From NCBI GenBank assembly GCA_020310875.1, contig CM035407.1, positions 224,212,045-224,276,044 on the forward strand: 64,000 bases of DNA. Direction: 5' to 3'. Shown here one piece after another: positions 22,101 to 32,752 of the stretch (its first letter is position 1; every line of letters starts with the position of its first letter). The translations under genes were made by a program, and so were the position numbers. Below the pieces are notes generated by a model. The model worked only from the letters and a program-made list of their open reading frames with translations. It did no database searches and was not told where the DNA came from. This DNA comes from Ceratopteris richardii (Eukaryota > Streptophyta > Polypodiopsida > Polypodiales > Pteridaceae).

Positions 22101-22730
22101 TTGCACTTTGATGGACTATTAGAAAGATTGTAGAGGCTCATTGCAAAATCTGAAAAGGACTCCGCCTCTCAAAGTAGGGACAAGGCAAGTGAAAGGATAA
22201 GACTTCTTTCCTAGGAAGCTTATGTGCCTAACTCCACAGGACCAGACACATCTTCTTCTATGAATCGGTACTCGCCCAAATTTCTAAGAGAGATTCAAGA
22301 AGAGAAATGGGCTAAAGAGAGTGAAGTACCTCCTCCCATTGAACTTGTGGATGACGCGCATGATCAATTCCCACAACACATCCCTTCCATTTATGAGGAG
22401 CAGGAGAGTGCCCAATCTCATGAGAGATTATACTTTGAGTCTAAATTCTTACAAGAATTGCCACACTTCATAGGCCCATGGGAAGCTAAGTCCACTTATA
22501 TGAGGGCACCCACGATCATGGTAAGAAATGAAGATTCGGTCATACCTAGGAACACCGAGGTAGTGAAAAACACTAAAGTGCAGTGCAATCTCACTTTAGA
22601 AGAGCTACTCAAGGTTAGGCCGGAATTGTGGAAACATGTAGCCAATCAAGTGCCAGAAGTAGCAAAACCTCGTTCCCAAGTAGGATATCATAGAACAGTG
22701 CCTACCCTTGGACAAGATAGGTGACATGAG
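19190..22730 (+). pseudogene. GypA gag polyprotein
   Basis: Gag starts at the ATG at 19190 (MNLRSG, with an early stop where GypB and GypC have RSGRHLG). A conserved N-terminal segment (YLDKEGTMYVVT, TPRGKSVLTRIIT) precedes the capsid region (NYFDGTGDPYDHV-like near 20130; LPTPAKEVALSLDVLLSTKLRSYVYLKDPR at 20450-20530). Three zinc knuckles follow: CYTCGGDHMANVC (about 20752), CFRCQGDHLIRDC (21340) and CQDCGKEQLLQDC (21430), the last with His to Gln. A coiled-coil-like segment (EESLRETKAKIIELTSQ) and a Pro-rich linker (about 21780-21870) precede the C-terminal part. Several stops make it non-functional. Confidence 0.85.
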
Positions 22731-23060
22731 TGAAGGAGAAGAAGGAAACACCTGTCTTCCTATTACCCATCAAGGATATACTACCAAGGCAATTTTGGAC
22801 TCAGGTGCAGGAGTTGTAATTGCCGCAACTTCCCTATGGAAGCGTTGGGGCAAGCCAACACTAAGGCCAACGAGAATGAAATTGTAGATGCCTGATGGTC
22901 ACATAGAGAGACCCTTAGGCCTCCTAGAGGGAATAACTCTCACTATGTGTGGTGTGAAGTTTGAGCATACTTTTGCTATATATGACTTTAGCAAGAATCA
23001 AGCCTATGAGATGATTTTGGGAAGACCATTTATGAGGTAGTTACAAGTGGTACAAGATTG
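22731..23060 (+). pseudogene. GypA retropepsin
   Basis: AILDSGAGVVIAATSLWKRWG at 22790-22855 has the catalytic DSGA loop; LGLLEGITLTMCGVKF and EMILGRPFMR (about 23010-23037) are the flap-side and C-terminal elements. A stop at about 22886 breaks the frame. Processing of gag-pol would be its role. Confidence 0.82.
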
Positions 23061-24075
23061 GGGAACCAATTCTTTGTATTTGCAACATTTGGTCTTATGA
23101 CCAAAGTCAATCTGAAGGACTACTCTCATAGAGAAGTACCCCCCATCCAATGGAACCCCATCCATAGAGCTAAGGATGATATGGAGTTAGTGCATTCCAT
23201 AGGATCAGGATCTTCATGGATGCATGAAGACACTCACTTATGGATGTGTAAAGTAGTAGTAGAAGAAGAGAAGAGAGAAAAAGCCAGAGAGTAGGTGCAA
23301 AGGAAACTCGTAGATCAATTCAAGACCCAACCTATGCACCTGTAATATTTCCTGACAAGGAATTTGAACCTCATGGTTGGGCAAAAATTTTAGCAACAAT
23401 GGATGTAACCATCAATGAAGAACAATGGACATCCCACTATTACGAGGATGGCTATGACATTTCAGTCTTCTCAATAGAGCTAATCATGTGTGATTCCGTT
23501 ATTGAAGAATGTGAACCAAGCACTAATGCATTTGAGGACGCAAGTGACTCCGACCTAGAGTCAATCATTATGGACGCACCCTTTGCATCAGATGAAGAAT
23601 ACTTCTACGAAGTAGAAGATCACCCTCAGAGACACGAAGAGCTTACAAATGATGTGAGATTAACCACACAAGTGACCACCAAAAACGAAGGCAAGAAAAG
23701 AAAGAAGAAAGAAGCCACATTAGAAGAGGAAGAATCTTTGTTTGAGGTCCCTGAAAATTTCAAGAAGTATGAAATAGACGATAGGAGATTCATGATAAGA
23801 ATGCCTAAATGTGAGGTGCAATTAGGAGAGGCCTATGATAACAAAGAAACCACTAAGAAAATCATTCTAGCCATGAAAGAAGGAGAAGAAAGGTGCACGT
23901 ACATAGGACATGACCTGACTGAGGCAGAGGAGCACGTGTTGATAGCCTTGCTAACAGAATACAGAGATGTATTCGCTTGGAGTTACAAGGACTTGAAAGG
24001 TGTAGACCCTGATATATGCTCACACACTATCCCCATGACCTCAGAGGCCTAATCCTCTAATCAAAATCCATACAC
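23061..24075 (+). pseudogene. GypA linker and N-terminus of RT
   Basis: A long acidic linker, unusual in length for Gypsy pol, runs from about 23090 to 23700 and is conserved in GypB (36866-36336). Then FEVPENFKKYE, EGEERCTYIGHDL and EYRDVFAWSYKDLKGVDPDICSHTIPM, the standard entry to Gypsy RT, end at about 24075. The RT palm and fingers are missing: the text jumps to the RT-RNase H connection. Confidence 0.85.
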
Positions 24076-24603
24076 ATATAAAAGTGAGAGCTATCGTGGA
24101 GCTACTTAGGTCAAAGAATGCCAAGGAGGTACAAGCTTTCATGGGGCATTGTGGATATTACCAACGTTTCATTCACATGTATGCCGTCATTGCAAAGCCT
24201 CTGTATGCTCTTTGACTAACTTTGAGTGGACGGATGAGTGTGAGAGCTCCTTCAATGAGCTTACACGGTGATATGTTCAGCATCAATCTTGACCACACCA
24301 GATTGGAATAAGCCCTTTCATGTTCATGTGGATGCATATAATTATGCTATTGGATGTGTGCTTGCACAACCTACTGGTGAAGGTAATATGTATCTTCCAA
24401 TTGCCTATGCTAGTAGATAGTTGAATGCAGCTGAACGAAACTATACGACCACCAAACAAGAAGGATTAGGCATGATATATGCGGTTAAAAAGTTTAGACA
24501 CTATTTGCTTGCAAATAAGTTTAAATTTTTTACTGATCATCAAGCACTATTGTACTTGGTAAAGAAGCCATGCAATACACGCAGATTAATAAGATGATTT
24601 CTC
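24076..24603 (+). pseudogene. GypA RT thumb/RNase H, after a deletion of the RT core
   Basis: Resumes at VRAIVELLRSKNAKEVQAFMGHCGYYQRF (about 24085-24165), then RNase H pieces HVDAYNYAIGCVLAQP and NYTTTKQEGLGMIYAVKKFRHYLL (to about 24520). Comparison with GypB, which retains DNYPLP, FLDGFSGYNQ and YVDD, shows about 550-600 bp absent at 24075. Confidence 0.83.
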
Positions 24604-25848
24604 TTGCTAATGGAATATGACTTTGAGGTTATGGTGAGGAAAGGCAGGACTCATTTGAGAGCAGACCATCTCTCTAGGCTCAAATCTGGAGAGGCCACAC
24701 AAGGAGTATCAGATGATCTTCCTGATGCTTACTTGTTTAATTTGGAAGTTTTACCTCAATGGGCCAAGACATTAGTGCCAGTATTGACATACGAGCCTAA
24801 CCACCCAATAATGAACACTCAAGATAGGGAGGTAGTAAAAGCCCAAAAGTACCATATCATGGCAGGAAGTATGTACAAGCATACATATCAGGGGATCTTA
24901 GCTTGTTGTGTGGAGGAGGATGAGTATGCTAAATGGTTGCAATTAGCTCATGTAGGTGCATTAGAGCAACACTACTCAAGGCAACGAACCTCACAGACAC
25001 TAAGGATACTCGTAGTGCATTGGCCAACTATGGAAGCAGATGTCCATAAGTTGTGCAAGGAATGCCCAGTTTGTTATATTAGAACACCTGTGGAGCATGC
25101 TAAACTCTACCAAGTGGCTCTAATACCAGATTGGAGTGAACCATCGGTAGCTTTCCTAAGGATGAAAACATTCCCTCAAGATATGACCCTGGTTAGGCAA
25201 AGAGGTTTAGAACAAGAATCCCTAGATTACACAATCATTCGTGATAACCTATACAAGCATGGAAAAGATGGATATCTAAGTCTATGTGTCCATGAAAGCG
25301 AATATCTCAATACACATACCTATGTGAAGAGGTGTGATGTTTGCCAGCGAACTCAGTATCCTATCCGTAAAGATGAGATGCCATTGAAACCTATGATGGG
25401 TGGACGTGCCTTCTCTAAGTGGGGAATAGACTTTGTAAGTCCTATTAATCCCCCAGCTAAGAGTTCCCATGCGGAGTACACCATCGTGGCCACAAACTAT
25501 CTAACCAAGTGGGTAGAAGTAAAAGCCACAACGAAGAACGATGCTCAAATGACAGCTAAGTTCTTATTTGAAAATGTGTTCACAAGATACGGGCTATCGA
25601 TAGAGCCAGTAAGTGATAGAGGCACTCACTTCTTGAATGAATTCATTGAAAATCTTCTCCAAGAGTTCTTGGTGGTACACAAGAAGTCTGCCCCCTATCA
25701 CCCACAAGCCAATGGGCAAGCCGAAAGCACCAATAAGATTCTATGCAATGTGCTAACCAAATTAGTGAATAATAAACGCTCTAATTGGGACAAACAGCTA
25801 CACCATGCTGTTTGGGCATATAGAGTTGCCTATAAAACGATACTCTAA
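24604..25848 (+). CDS. GypA RNase H tail and integrase (414-codon open frame)
   Basis: Integrase inserts the cDNA into the host chromosome. Order: RNase H tail (DFEVMVRKGRTHLRADHLSR); zinc-binding module 1 (residues about 85-157: MYKHTYQGILACCVEEDEY, HVGALEQHYS, HWPTM, CKECPVC); a linker; module 2 (about 214-248: LYKHGKDGYLSLCVHESEY, CDVCQ) whose histidine-bearing half has been lost by an in-frame deletion of about 108 bp at 25301; catalytic core with D in WGIDF, D in SDRGTHF and E in NGQAEST, with D-35-E spacing. A TAA at 25846 ends it early; homology continues to 26283. Confidence 0.88.
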   Translation: MLMEYDFEVMVRKGRTHLRADHLSRLKSGEATQGVSDDLPDAYLFNLEVLPQWAKTLVPVLTYEPNHPIMNTQDREVVKAQKYHIMAGSMYKHTYQGILACCVEEDEYAKWLQLAHVGALEQHYSRQRTSQTLRILVVHWPTMEADVHKLCKECPVCYIRTPVEHAKLYQVALIPDWSEPSVAFLRMKTFPQDMTLVRQRGLEQESLDYTIIRDNLYKHGKDGYLSLCVHESEYLNTHTYVKRCDVCQRTQYPIRKDEMPLKPMMGGRAFSKWGIDFVSPINPPAKSSHAEYTIVATNYLTKWVEVKATTKNDAQMTAKFLFENVFTRYGLSIEPVSDRGTHFLNEFIENLLQEFLVVHKKSAPYHPQANGQAESTNKILCNVLTKLVNNKRSNWDKQLHHAVWAYRVAYKTIL

Positions 25849-26283
25849 GCCACACCCTTTCAGATGGTGTTTGGCCAAAACGCACTACTTCCATTACACT
25901 TCTTGATACCTACACTGAGGGTAGCACAGGAGCATGAGTGGACAGGTCATGAACTCTCTTTGAGAAATTTTTATCTTGAACGACTAGCTGAAACAAGATT
26001 GAGAATTGTTGCAGGGATATATGCAGCTAAGAAGAGATAGAAGGCATACTTTGATGCCCATGTAAAAGATAAAGGATTGAAGGCCGGAGACCTAGTTTTG
26101 GTATATACGTTGAAACAACATGCAAGAAAACTAGAAAAGTGTGGTTATGGACCTATGATCATAAACAGGATCTCAACTAGTGGAGTAGTTCAATTAGCCA
26201 CACTAGAACGTGATGTTCTCCCAAGTTACATCAATGGATGCAGAGTCAAGTTATATCAGGAACCCTCACGGAGGAGATGTTAA
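25849..26283 (+). pseudogene. GypA integrase C-terminus
   Basis: Continues after the stop: ATPFQMVFGQNALLPLHFLIPT, a stop near 26038, then KAGDLVLVYTLKQHARKLEKCGYGPMIINR and VKLYQEP to the stop at 26281-26283. This is the integrase C-terminal domain that binds DNA, with the GPY/F-type core (GYGPMII). GypB lacks this part. Confidence 0.82.
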
Positions 26284-27146
26284 ATCATACATGGCAGCCT
26301 TGCATCTTATCAATATTCATGGCATCCAAACACATGTACTTTAATCTCATCTATGGCTGAACATGAGCAAACTTTCATGCTTCAATAACATTCTAACAAA
26401 TTCACAAAAGCATGTATACAAATCAACAACAATTTGAGCATATATTCAGCTCTCATTATGCCAATTCACATGGCTACATAGACCTGCAAATTTAAGCTTG
26501 TATAGGCTTTATAAAATAGCCTCATACTCATCCACACATTATCAAACATGTGTATATATTATCCATGGCCACACGTGCATACATTCATGCATGATAGACA
26601 TCAATCATCAACTCTAAATACACTTTATATTCAGCCTAAGCATGGCTATCCAAAATTGTCATTCATAAACTTCATAAGCATGCATACAAAAGCATATTCA
26701 TTGCATAAGCATACAATGCTACCATCAAGCTTACATTCATGCTTAAACCTTCAGCCATGTACATAATCATAACTTGCACTTCATTCAATTGAGTGCAATG
26801 TCCAAAGCATCCATACAATGCTCACATACAACTCGTAGTTGTGCATCCAAGATTCTTTGCTTGAATCTTCATCTTCTTCTATTGGCTGCTCATAAATCTT
26901 CAACAAAGTGATTAGCACCACTTATAGCATGCCTCAATGAACAAACATCTTCAGTGGAGAGTAGGACAAGAGAGTGTATCACTTCAAATAGCATAAAGCA
27001 ACAAAATTCTCTTACATACCTAAAGCTTCATCTCCATAGATTTCCAATGAGCATGATAGCACCAAGCTTTCCTTTAACATCTCTACATCTTCTTCAAGCT
27101 ATCTTTGAGCATCCATGGGCACCACTCCCAGTGCTCTGCAACCAAA
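26284..27146 (-). other. Non-coding interior next to the LtrF primer site
   Basis: 863 bp with no open frame that I can support on either strand, rich in CATGCAT/AAGCATAC words. By position it is the leader or interior of LtrF on the minus strand. It could also include the 3' untranslated part of GypA; the boundary is not visible. Confidence 0.45.
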
Positions 27147-27158
27147 GCTCTGATACCA
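27147..27158 (-). other. Primer binding site of LtrF (tRNA-iMet)
   Basis: Plus strand GCTCTGATACCA, so TGGTATCAGAGC on the minus strand, three bases from the LTR start at 27162. Confidence 0.85.
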
Positions 27159-27161
27159 AAA

Positions 27162-27662
27162 TGTGGAGAAATTCCACTCCAATACACTTCTGATCTCCAT
27201 TGGTGAGAGAATGACTAGCATATGCTTCTACACCATCTCCTTGTCATCTCCACAAAATTTCACGTTCCAATGAGCTCTTTGTATAGAGCTATGGGCATAG
27301 GACTTTTCACATAGCCTTGCATCTTCTCTCACCTCTTGACCTTTCACTTCATGTCCTTTGTCCTTCCATCTGCTTGGGTGACTTTTGGTGCTCCAAATCA
27401 CTCCATATGGATAAGGTCACGTACTTTTTGAGTATTCCATCTCGCTAAACATATTTAGGCTTTTATCCAAACCATAAATACATTTTCCCTTTTTAATTCA
27501 ACACTCTACTCTAAGGTTAAGAGTGTGCTCTATACATTTTCAAGGGCTAGCTTCATTTTGAGCTTACAACAAATACATAAATGATGAAGAGGTAAATAAT
27601 GAGAGGTGATTATGTGCCAAGCCTCACAATTGGAGCTTGCACATGTTCCATAATTTTCAACA
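27162..27662 (-). repeat. LTR of LtrF, inserted in the GypB 3' LTR
   Basis: On the minus strand it starts TGTTGAAAATTATGG and ends TTTCTCCACA, 501 bp with TG...CA ends beside a primer site. Immediately to its right, homology to the GypB LTR begins (GCGCACATAAGGCAAG). The partner LTR is not found to the left, so the element is truncated. Confidence 0.72.
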
Positions 27663-28131
27663 ATGCGCACATAAGGCAAGACAAAGAGAGAAACAATGGA
27701 GTTCTTTGGATTACTCAAAATGTCTCAAACAAGTTGAAATCTATCACAAGCTAACCTCAAAAGTGAGCTCTCTAGCTCTAATTATAGTTTTTGACTAGCT
27801 TTGGTCCTGTCCAGACCTAGTGTCCGGCCTAGTTAAAAATTAGGTTCTAGGGCTATTTTGGGGGCTCAAACGAGCTCTAAATACTAATAGTACTCCTCAA
27901 GCTCTAGGACTCCTTGGCTTGCACAAAATAGAGTAGAAATAATCAAAAATGGTATTTACAATGAAGTGAAGTGACTACAATCACTATTTGGGAAATATTG
28001 TTACATGGAAAAGTTATGGGGCCTATTTTCCAGATCTGCGTTGACTACTTTTCTTGCTTGATCCTTGCTTCGACTCCCTTCTTTGGCTTCCTTGTCTTAT
28101 GGGTCCTTGGGTGCCTTGGCTGCTACGAACA
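27663..28131 (-). repeat. 3' LTR of GypB, truncated by LtrF
   Basis: 469 bp align with the 5' LTR (42588 down to about 42095). The remaining 130-140 bp of the LTR end, including GAGCTACA, are missing at the junction with LtrF. Confidence 0.9.
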
Positions 28132-31100
28132 CCCCCCTCTCTCGTGTCTATCATCTCTGACAGACCCTTGTTTGGCTGAGCGTGTGACATAGTATTGAAC
28201 CACATCTGAAGCTAGGTGATGTTCTTCCAGTCGCAACCCCCATGCTAGGTCTCTTAATAACACGTCCCAATCTACTGGCCCTAGAATGTCTGGATGTGGC
28301 CGCAATTGATTCGAGTGTAACGTCCTCTCCATAGTGAACAATTGGAGTAGATGTGAGGGTCTGGGTATGAATATTTCAGAGTGGTATTCCCAGAACCCTG
28401 TGACGAACATCTCCTCGAAAGTTTGTTTGTAGCAAGCTGGAAGGTAATTTTTTCTTGCATGCCAAGCATATATTGCATTGATTGAGGGGGTTGTGCTCAT
28501 GTCATACACTAGTTCTAGGTTGCCTGCAATGAAGCCGACTCTTGAGAAATGTGGGTCTTTGATGTTTTTTAATGTTCTGAATGTGACCAGCATTAATTCA
28601 AATATCTTCATGCACATTTGAGCCATCACATCAGGGGTGTTCCGTAGTCTAAGACTCCGGTGACGGATGGTAGAAATCATATATGCAACCGAGGGCTATC
28701 CTTGTGGAGGTGCCAGATACACATAATTCATCCAGTTTGCACAACCTTTGACGTTCTTGGCAGCGATGGCAAACTCGGGCCATGTGCATCTTCGGAGGAC
28801 TCGAACGTAACATGGATTATACTTGATAAATAGTGGGATGTTATTCTAGGTACGAACCATTTCTAGATAGGTCTCGAGAAGAGGAATCCCCTAGGTGGGT
28901 TGAAAGGTTGACCCTTGGTTTGCACGTTCAGGTAGATCATCGGGACCAAATTGAGTGGCAAAAGTCAGGGCTTTGCCACACCTTCGTTGAACCTCCGCAT
29001 TGTAATCTGCTAAGAGCACACAGTAAGGCACATATTGAGCATCGTTTATTCCTATCCAGCGATGATGTGACATGTGCCAGAAGTACTCACAGATTATAAT
29101 AGCATCCTCTAGTTTAGCCATTTATTGAATTTGTACTGCGACGCGATCTTCATGGGTTTTGGGGGTCTTTTTGAGTTTCTGAATCCATTCTCGTGCTTCA
29201 ACTTCAAGGGTGTCCATTCCTTCTGATGTTTGTTGGCCGCCCGGCATAGGCATAGGAACATCGAGTTCCTCATACAACTCATCCACTTCGATGGGCACCA
29301 AATCGTCTGTTTTTGGTTCGATAATTGGGGAGGATGGTCTTTAATACTCAAGTAGCTTCCTCTGCAATTCTTCAACCTGCTCTTTTAGCTCCTTTAACTC
29401 TGCTGAAGTCGATGCTGACTCTATGATCTTGGGTTGTTCTTCTTGCTCCCTTAGCTGACGGCGCCATGCATCTCATTCTTTTTCCATATCATCATGTGCT
29501 TCCAACAGATCGGCATAGCTTTCCAGGATTGTTTTCATCGTCTTTGAAGGGACTGCTTTAAATTATTCTCGGTCGATCTCATGAGGGAAGCCTTCCATCG
29601 TAGCCTCCAGGTTTTCTTCATTCTGTTTTTGAAGTCGTTTATTTTCTTCTAGGGTCATGGCCATGTGCTTCCGTAATAACGTCAGGTTGCACCGGACTTT
29701 GACATTCTCTAACTGATAGAGTTCAAGTAAAGCTGTTAATTTTTAAACTTTGGAAGATTTGAATTGCTGGGGAGCTTCCAATAAGGTTTGGTGGGCATGT
29801 TTGAGCATAGTATAGCATTGAATCAGGTCCGCATTTTCTTCTTCTATAGTCGCAACCCGCCTCTATAGTTGCTGATGATCTATAGTTATTTGATGATGGC
29901 GATCTTCTAGAGCCTGATATTCGCTCTACAGCTGATATACACATTGATGTAATGTAGAAAAACACATTATTTACATTTAAGAATGTTGGGAAAGGAGAGG
30001 ATGCAGGGGGGATGGGGAAGGGAAAGGGGATCGTGAATGAAGTGGAATCAAGTGGTGATGTGGGTGGAGGGAGTATGGGAGATTGTGGTTGTGTGTGGGG
30101 AGGGAGTTGTGCTATGGCTGGTGATGTCTCCATTGTGTCGAAAGTGTGTGTGACTATATAAATGGGAACAAAAGGCAGAATGGATGTGATGTTCATGAAT
30201 AGTGTTGTGAGTGTAGGCATGGTAACCCCTCCAAGTTGGATGCATGGAGAGAGAGGAATTACCATAACATATATGGTGATCATGGAAGTTTGGGTGGTTG
30301 TGTCATGGGGTGAAGTGAATTGTGCAATGAGAGGTGAGGAGTGTGGTGATGACGGTGCCACCTGATGTTCTTCTGTCTGTGTGGTATCTCCTAGCGTCGA
30401 TACATCTATGTTAATTTGCTTTTCGGAGCAAAGGGGATGGGTAGGCACTCATTTGTCAAAGCGATGAATGTAGGCTAGAGTTGAATGAATGGCTTCATCT
30501 AGACCAAGCACGTCCACGTAAAGGTTCAAAGACTCAATATATTGGTCGTCAACCCCTTCTTCTCCCAACATCTGACTTATTAGCATCTTCCCTGTTTCCA
30601 GTGACAATGTGTGGTGCTCTTGGAATCTTTTCATAGTTTCATACAATCTTTTGATCTGTGCACTATAGGCAGGGCACCAACTAGTGCTGAGGTTTCTTCT
30701 TGCTCCTGGTCGTGTTCCTCGTCTGCTTCCTCTTCAGTCTCTTTTTCATCTTCATCTACTTCCACTACTTCAGGTTGGGTAGGAGCGGAAATTCTTGTGG
30801 TTCGTTGCAGTCCCGTGGTCTACTCTTCCTCCGTCTCCAAGTTAGCCTCATTAATCATTTGGGCAATTTCTTTGTCTGTCAAATCATCCGGAGTGTAGCC
30901 TTGTGGGAACTCCAAGTCAGAGGGGATCGGAGGGAAAACCAGATTAGGTTCTTCTGCACTTAGTCTCAGTAAGCAAATAGTAAATGGACGTACACGTTTG
31001 GTCTGAGGTGGTGTCACTTCTGGTGTGAGGGTGGCACCCCTTGCTTGTGCACAGGGTATTTGAACTGCACCCCTCATTTTCTTCGATGGTGGCCTTGTTG

Positions 31101-32018
31101 TTGATAGCCGTCTCTGGAATTCTTGGGCTCGGGACCACACTAGTGCTCTTTGAATAGGCACATCATATGCTAAGCACGTAGCATCCATGAAGCACGTTCT
31201 TATGTTTCTTGTTCCAGCGCTGATGTGCTAAGTGGATTTGATCTATGATCTAGTGGGGTAGATTGATTGTGAGGTTTTTTGTCTCCGCTAAGTACAAGCT
31301 AAACCAAATTCTTTTGGGTGGCATGGTGAAGCGCTCCTAGGCTGGAAAAGCGAAGTGTTGCATGATTGTGCGTAGGTGGAGGGTGATGGTAGGTGTCATA
31401 GCTACCATATCCTTTAATTTGTTAAGATCTTTGTGTTTCATCCTTCCGGGGATCAATGTTTCTTTCTCTGTGGGAATGTGCATACCATTCATGTCCAAGG
31501 CCTCCCGTACTAAATTGAGTGTAAGTTTAAATCTTTTCAATTCATGGCTTAGTGTTAGATATGGGAGAACAAATGTACTATCTCCTCCTTTGGCTCTACT
31601 AGGGGTGATCATGCTAATCAAGTAGGAGCAGCATAGAAAATGAGGCTTAGGTAAAAGTGCTCTAAAGTAGTTGTCCAAGCCCGCCTTCGTCCATATAGAT
31701 CTCATTACTTCTGCATCCTAGTATTTCTCAAATTCACGGGTGAAGAAATGATACCTCCCCCACTTTCCATTAAATTCTAATTCAGCTTCCTAGAAGTATG
31801 TGCCCTCTCCTAATGGACATGTGACATCACTGAACCAGTGTGCATGTTTGCCAACTAGTGATGTGTGCCCCTACGGAGGGTTCTGAATCGGAAGGACATG
31901 GACCACCCTAAGTTCCTGAGGCCTGTCAGTGAGTTGTGGTTCGAGGAGGAGAGTTTCAATATCCATTATTTGGGCACTGGACCCCGCCTAGGAATTGGTG
32001 CCTCTTGCTTCAACCATG
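28123..32018 (-). pseudogene. ORF3 of GypB: long unknown protein between pol and 3' LTR
   Basis: Homology between this region and GypD shows one long frame, now broken by stops and shifts. It starts MVEARGTN (32018). Parts in order: an N-terminal region (GKWGRYHFFTREFEKY, HFLCCSYLISMITPSR, WFSLYLAETKNLTINLPH; 31780-31200); a Glu-rich segment; a Pro/Ser/Thr-rich linker (about 30350-29980); a long charged helical, probably coiled-coil segment (about 29900-29400); and a conserved C-terminal region (HHRWIGINDAQYVPYCVLLADYN near 29060; IYAWHARKNYLPACYKQ near 28450; GFWEYHSEIFIPRPSHLLQL near 28390). No signal peptide or membrane segment is apparent, so I do not call it env. I do not recognise the family. 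Confidence 0.75.
28132..28146 (-). other. Polypurine tract of GypB
   Basis: Minus strand CACGAGAGAGGGGGG just before the 3' LTR start TGTTCGTAGCAGCC. The last codons of ORF3 (HERGG) are encoded by this tract. Confidence 0.85.
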
Positions 32019-32752
32019 TTTAGCTTTCCAATTCTGTGAGGATAGAGAAACACATGTTAACATTGTAGTGGACAAGAGATGACATTTTTTGTCCTCGTTA
32101 CAACATTAACATGAGGTCAGTGATAGGTTAGTGGATCAGTGAGTGCTCAGTGATTGTGTGTGTTGTTAGTGAACATGTAGTCCTATGAGCTAAGTATAGA
32201 AATGCAGTTAGTAGGTGGAGATGAATTTACAATCTGGGGTCGGGGGGTTTATTACAAGCTTTTGGTTTCCAAACGTAATGCATGGTTTTACAATGAGATC
32301 GTCCGTAGGCTATGGGAGACTTTACATGAGCATCCATTTGGAAGTGAGGCTTTTTAGGGACCCAGGTCCAAGTGGTTTTGCTAGTGCTCAAGGATGAATA
32401 TGTGCTTGTGCGTGTCGAATACGAGCGGATATTAGCTATTTGAGTGAGTGAATCATGACGTACATGATGTGGGTTATGGGTGGCTACTTGAGCCCGCAAG
32501 CAAGCCTTAGGCACCCAGATTTGTCTTGATTGTGGGTCAGCCTTCATTGAATTCTTGGGTAACCAGATAGACTTTACTTTCGTAGAGTAATTTTTGAAAG
32601 ACCTCTTATTAGTGTCTTGTCATTGAGCACTAATATTGAGCCAATGGTTATGGCTTGACCGCAACAGGATGCTCGCCTTTCTGCACCCACACTTGTTTCA
32701 GTGGCTGAGACACCTTGCTTCGTACTTTCTTTCGTCTTCGAGCATAGGTCAT
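32019..32752 (-). other. Stretch between the protease-like ORF and ORF3 of GypB
   Basis: No supported coding sequence; many stops in all frames. It ends at the ATG of ORF3 (32018). It could hold a promoter or splice acceptor for ORF3, but no convincing element is visible. Confidence 0.4.

Larger units (their letters stand above)
18960..26283 (+). mobile_element. GypA: Ty3/Gypsy element, gag-pol without LTRs
   Basis: Holds a short part of the 5' leader (homologous to GypB up to about 18960), gag, protease, truncated RT, RNase H and integrase in Gypsy order. It lacks the 5' LTR and primer site. At the 3' end coding stops at 26283 and is followed by LtrF material. GypA could be the 5' part of the same insertion whose 3' part is GypD (42589-51567, same strand), the rest being displaced or deleted when GypB and LtrF arrived; this is inference. 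Confidence 0.9.

Noticed and set aside
28123-32018. ORF3 as an envelope gene
   Set aside because: Position fits, but I see no signal peptide, membrane segment or cleavage site. It is Pro-rich and coiled-coil-like, so an env call is not supported.
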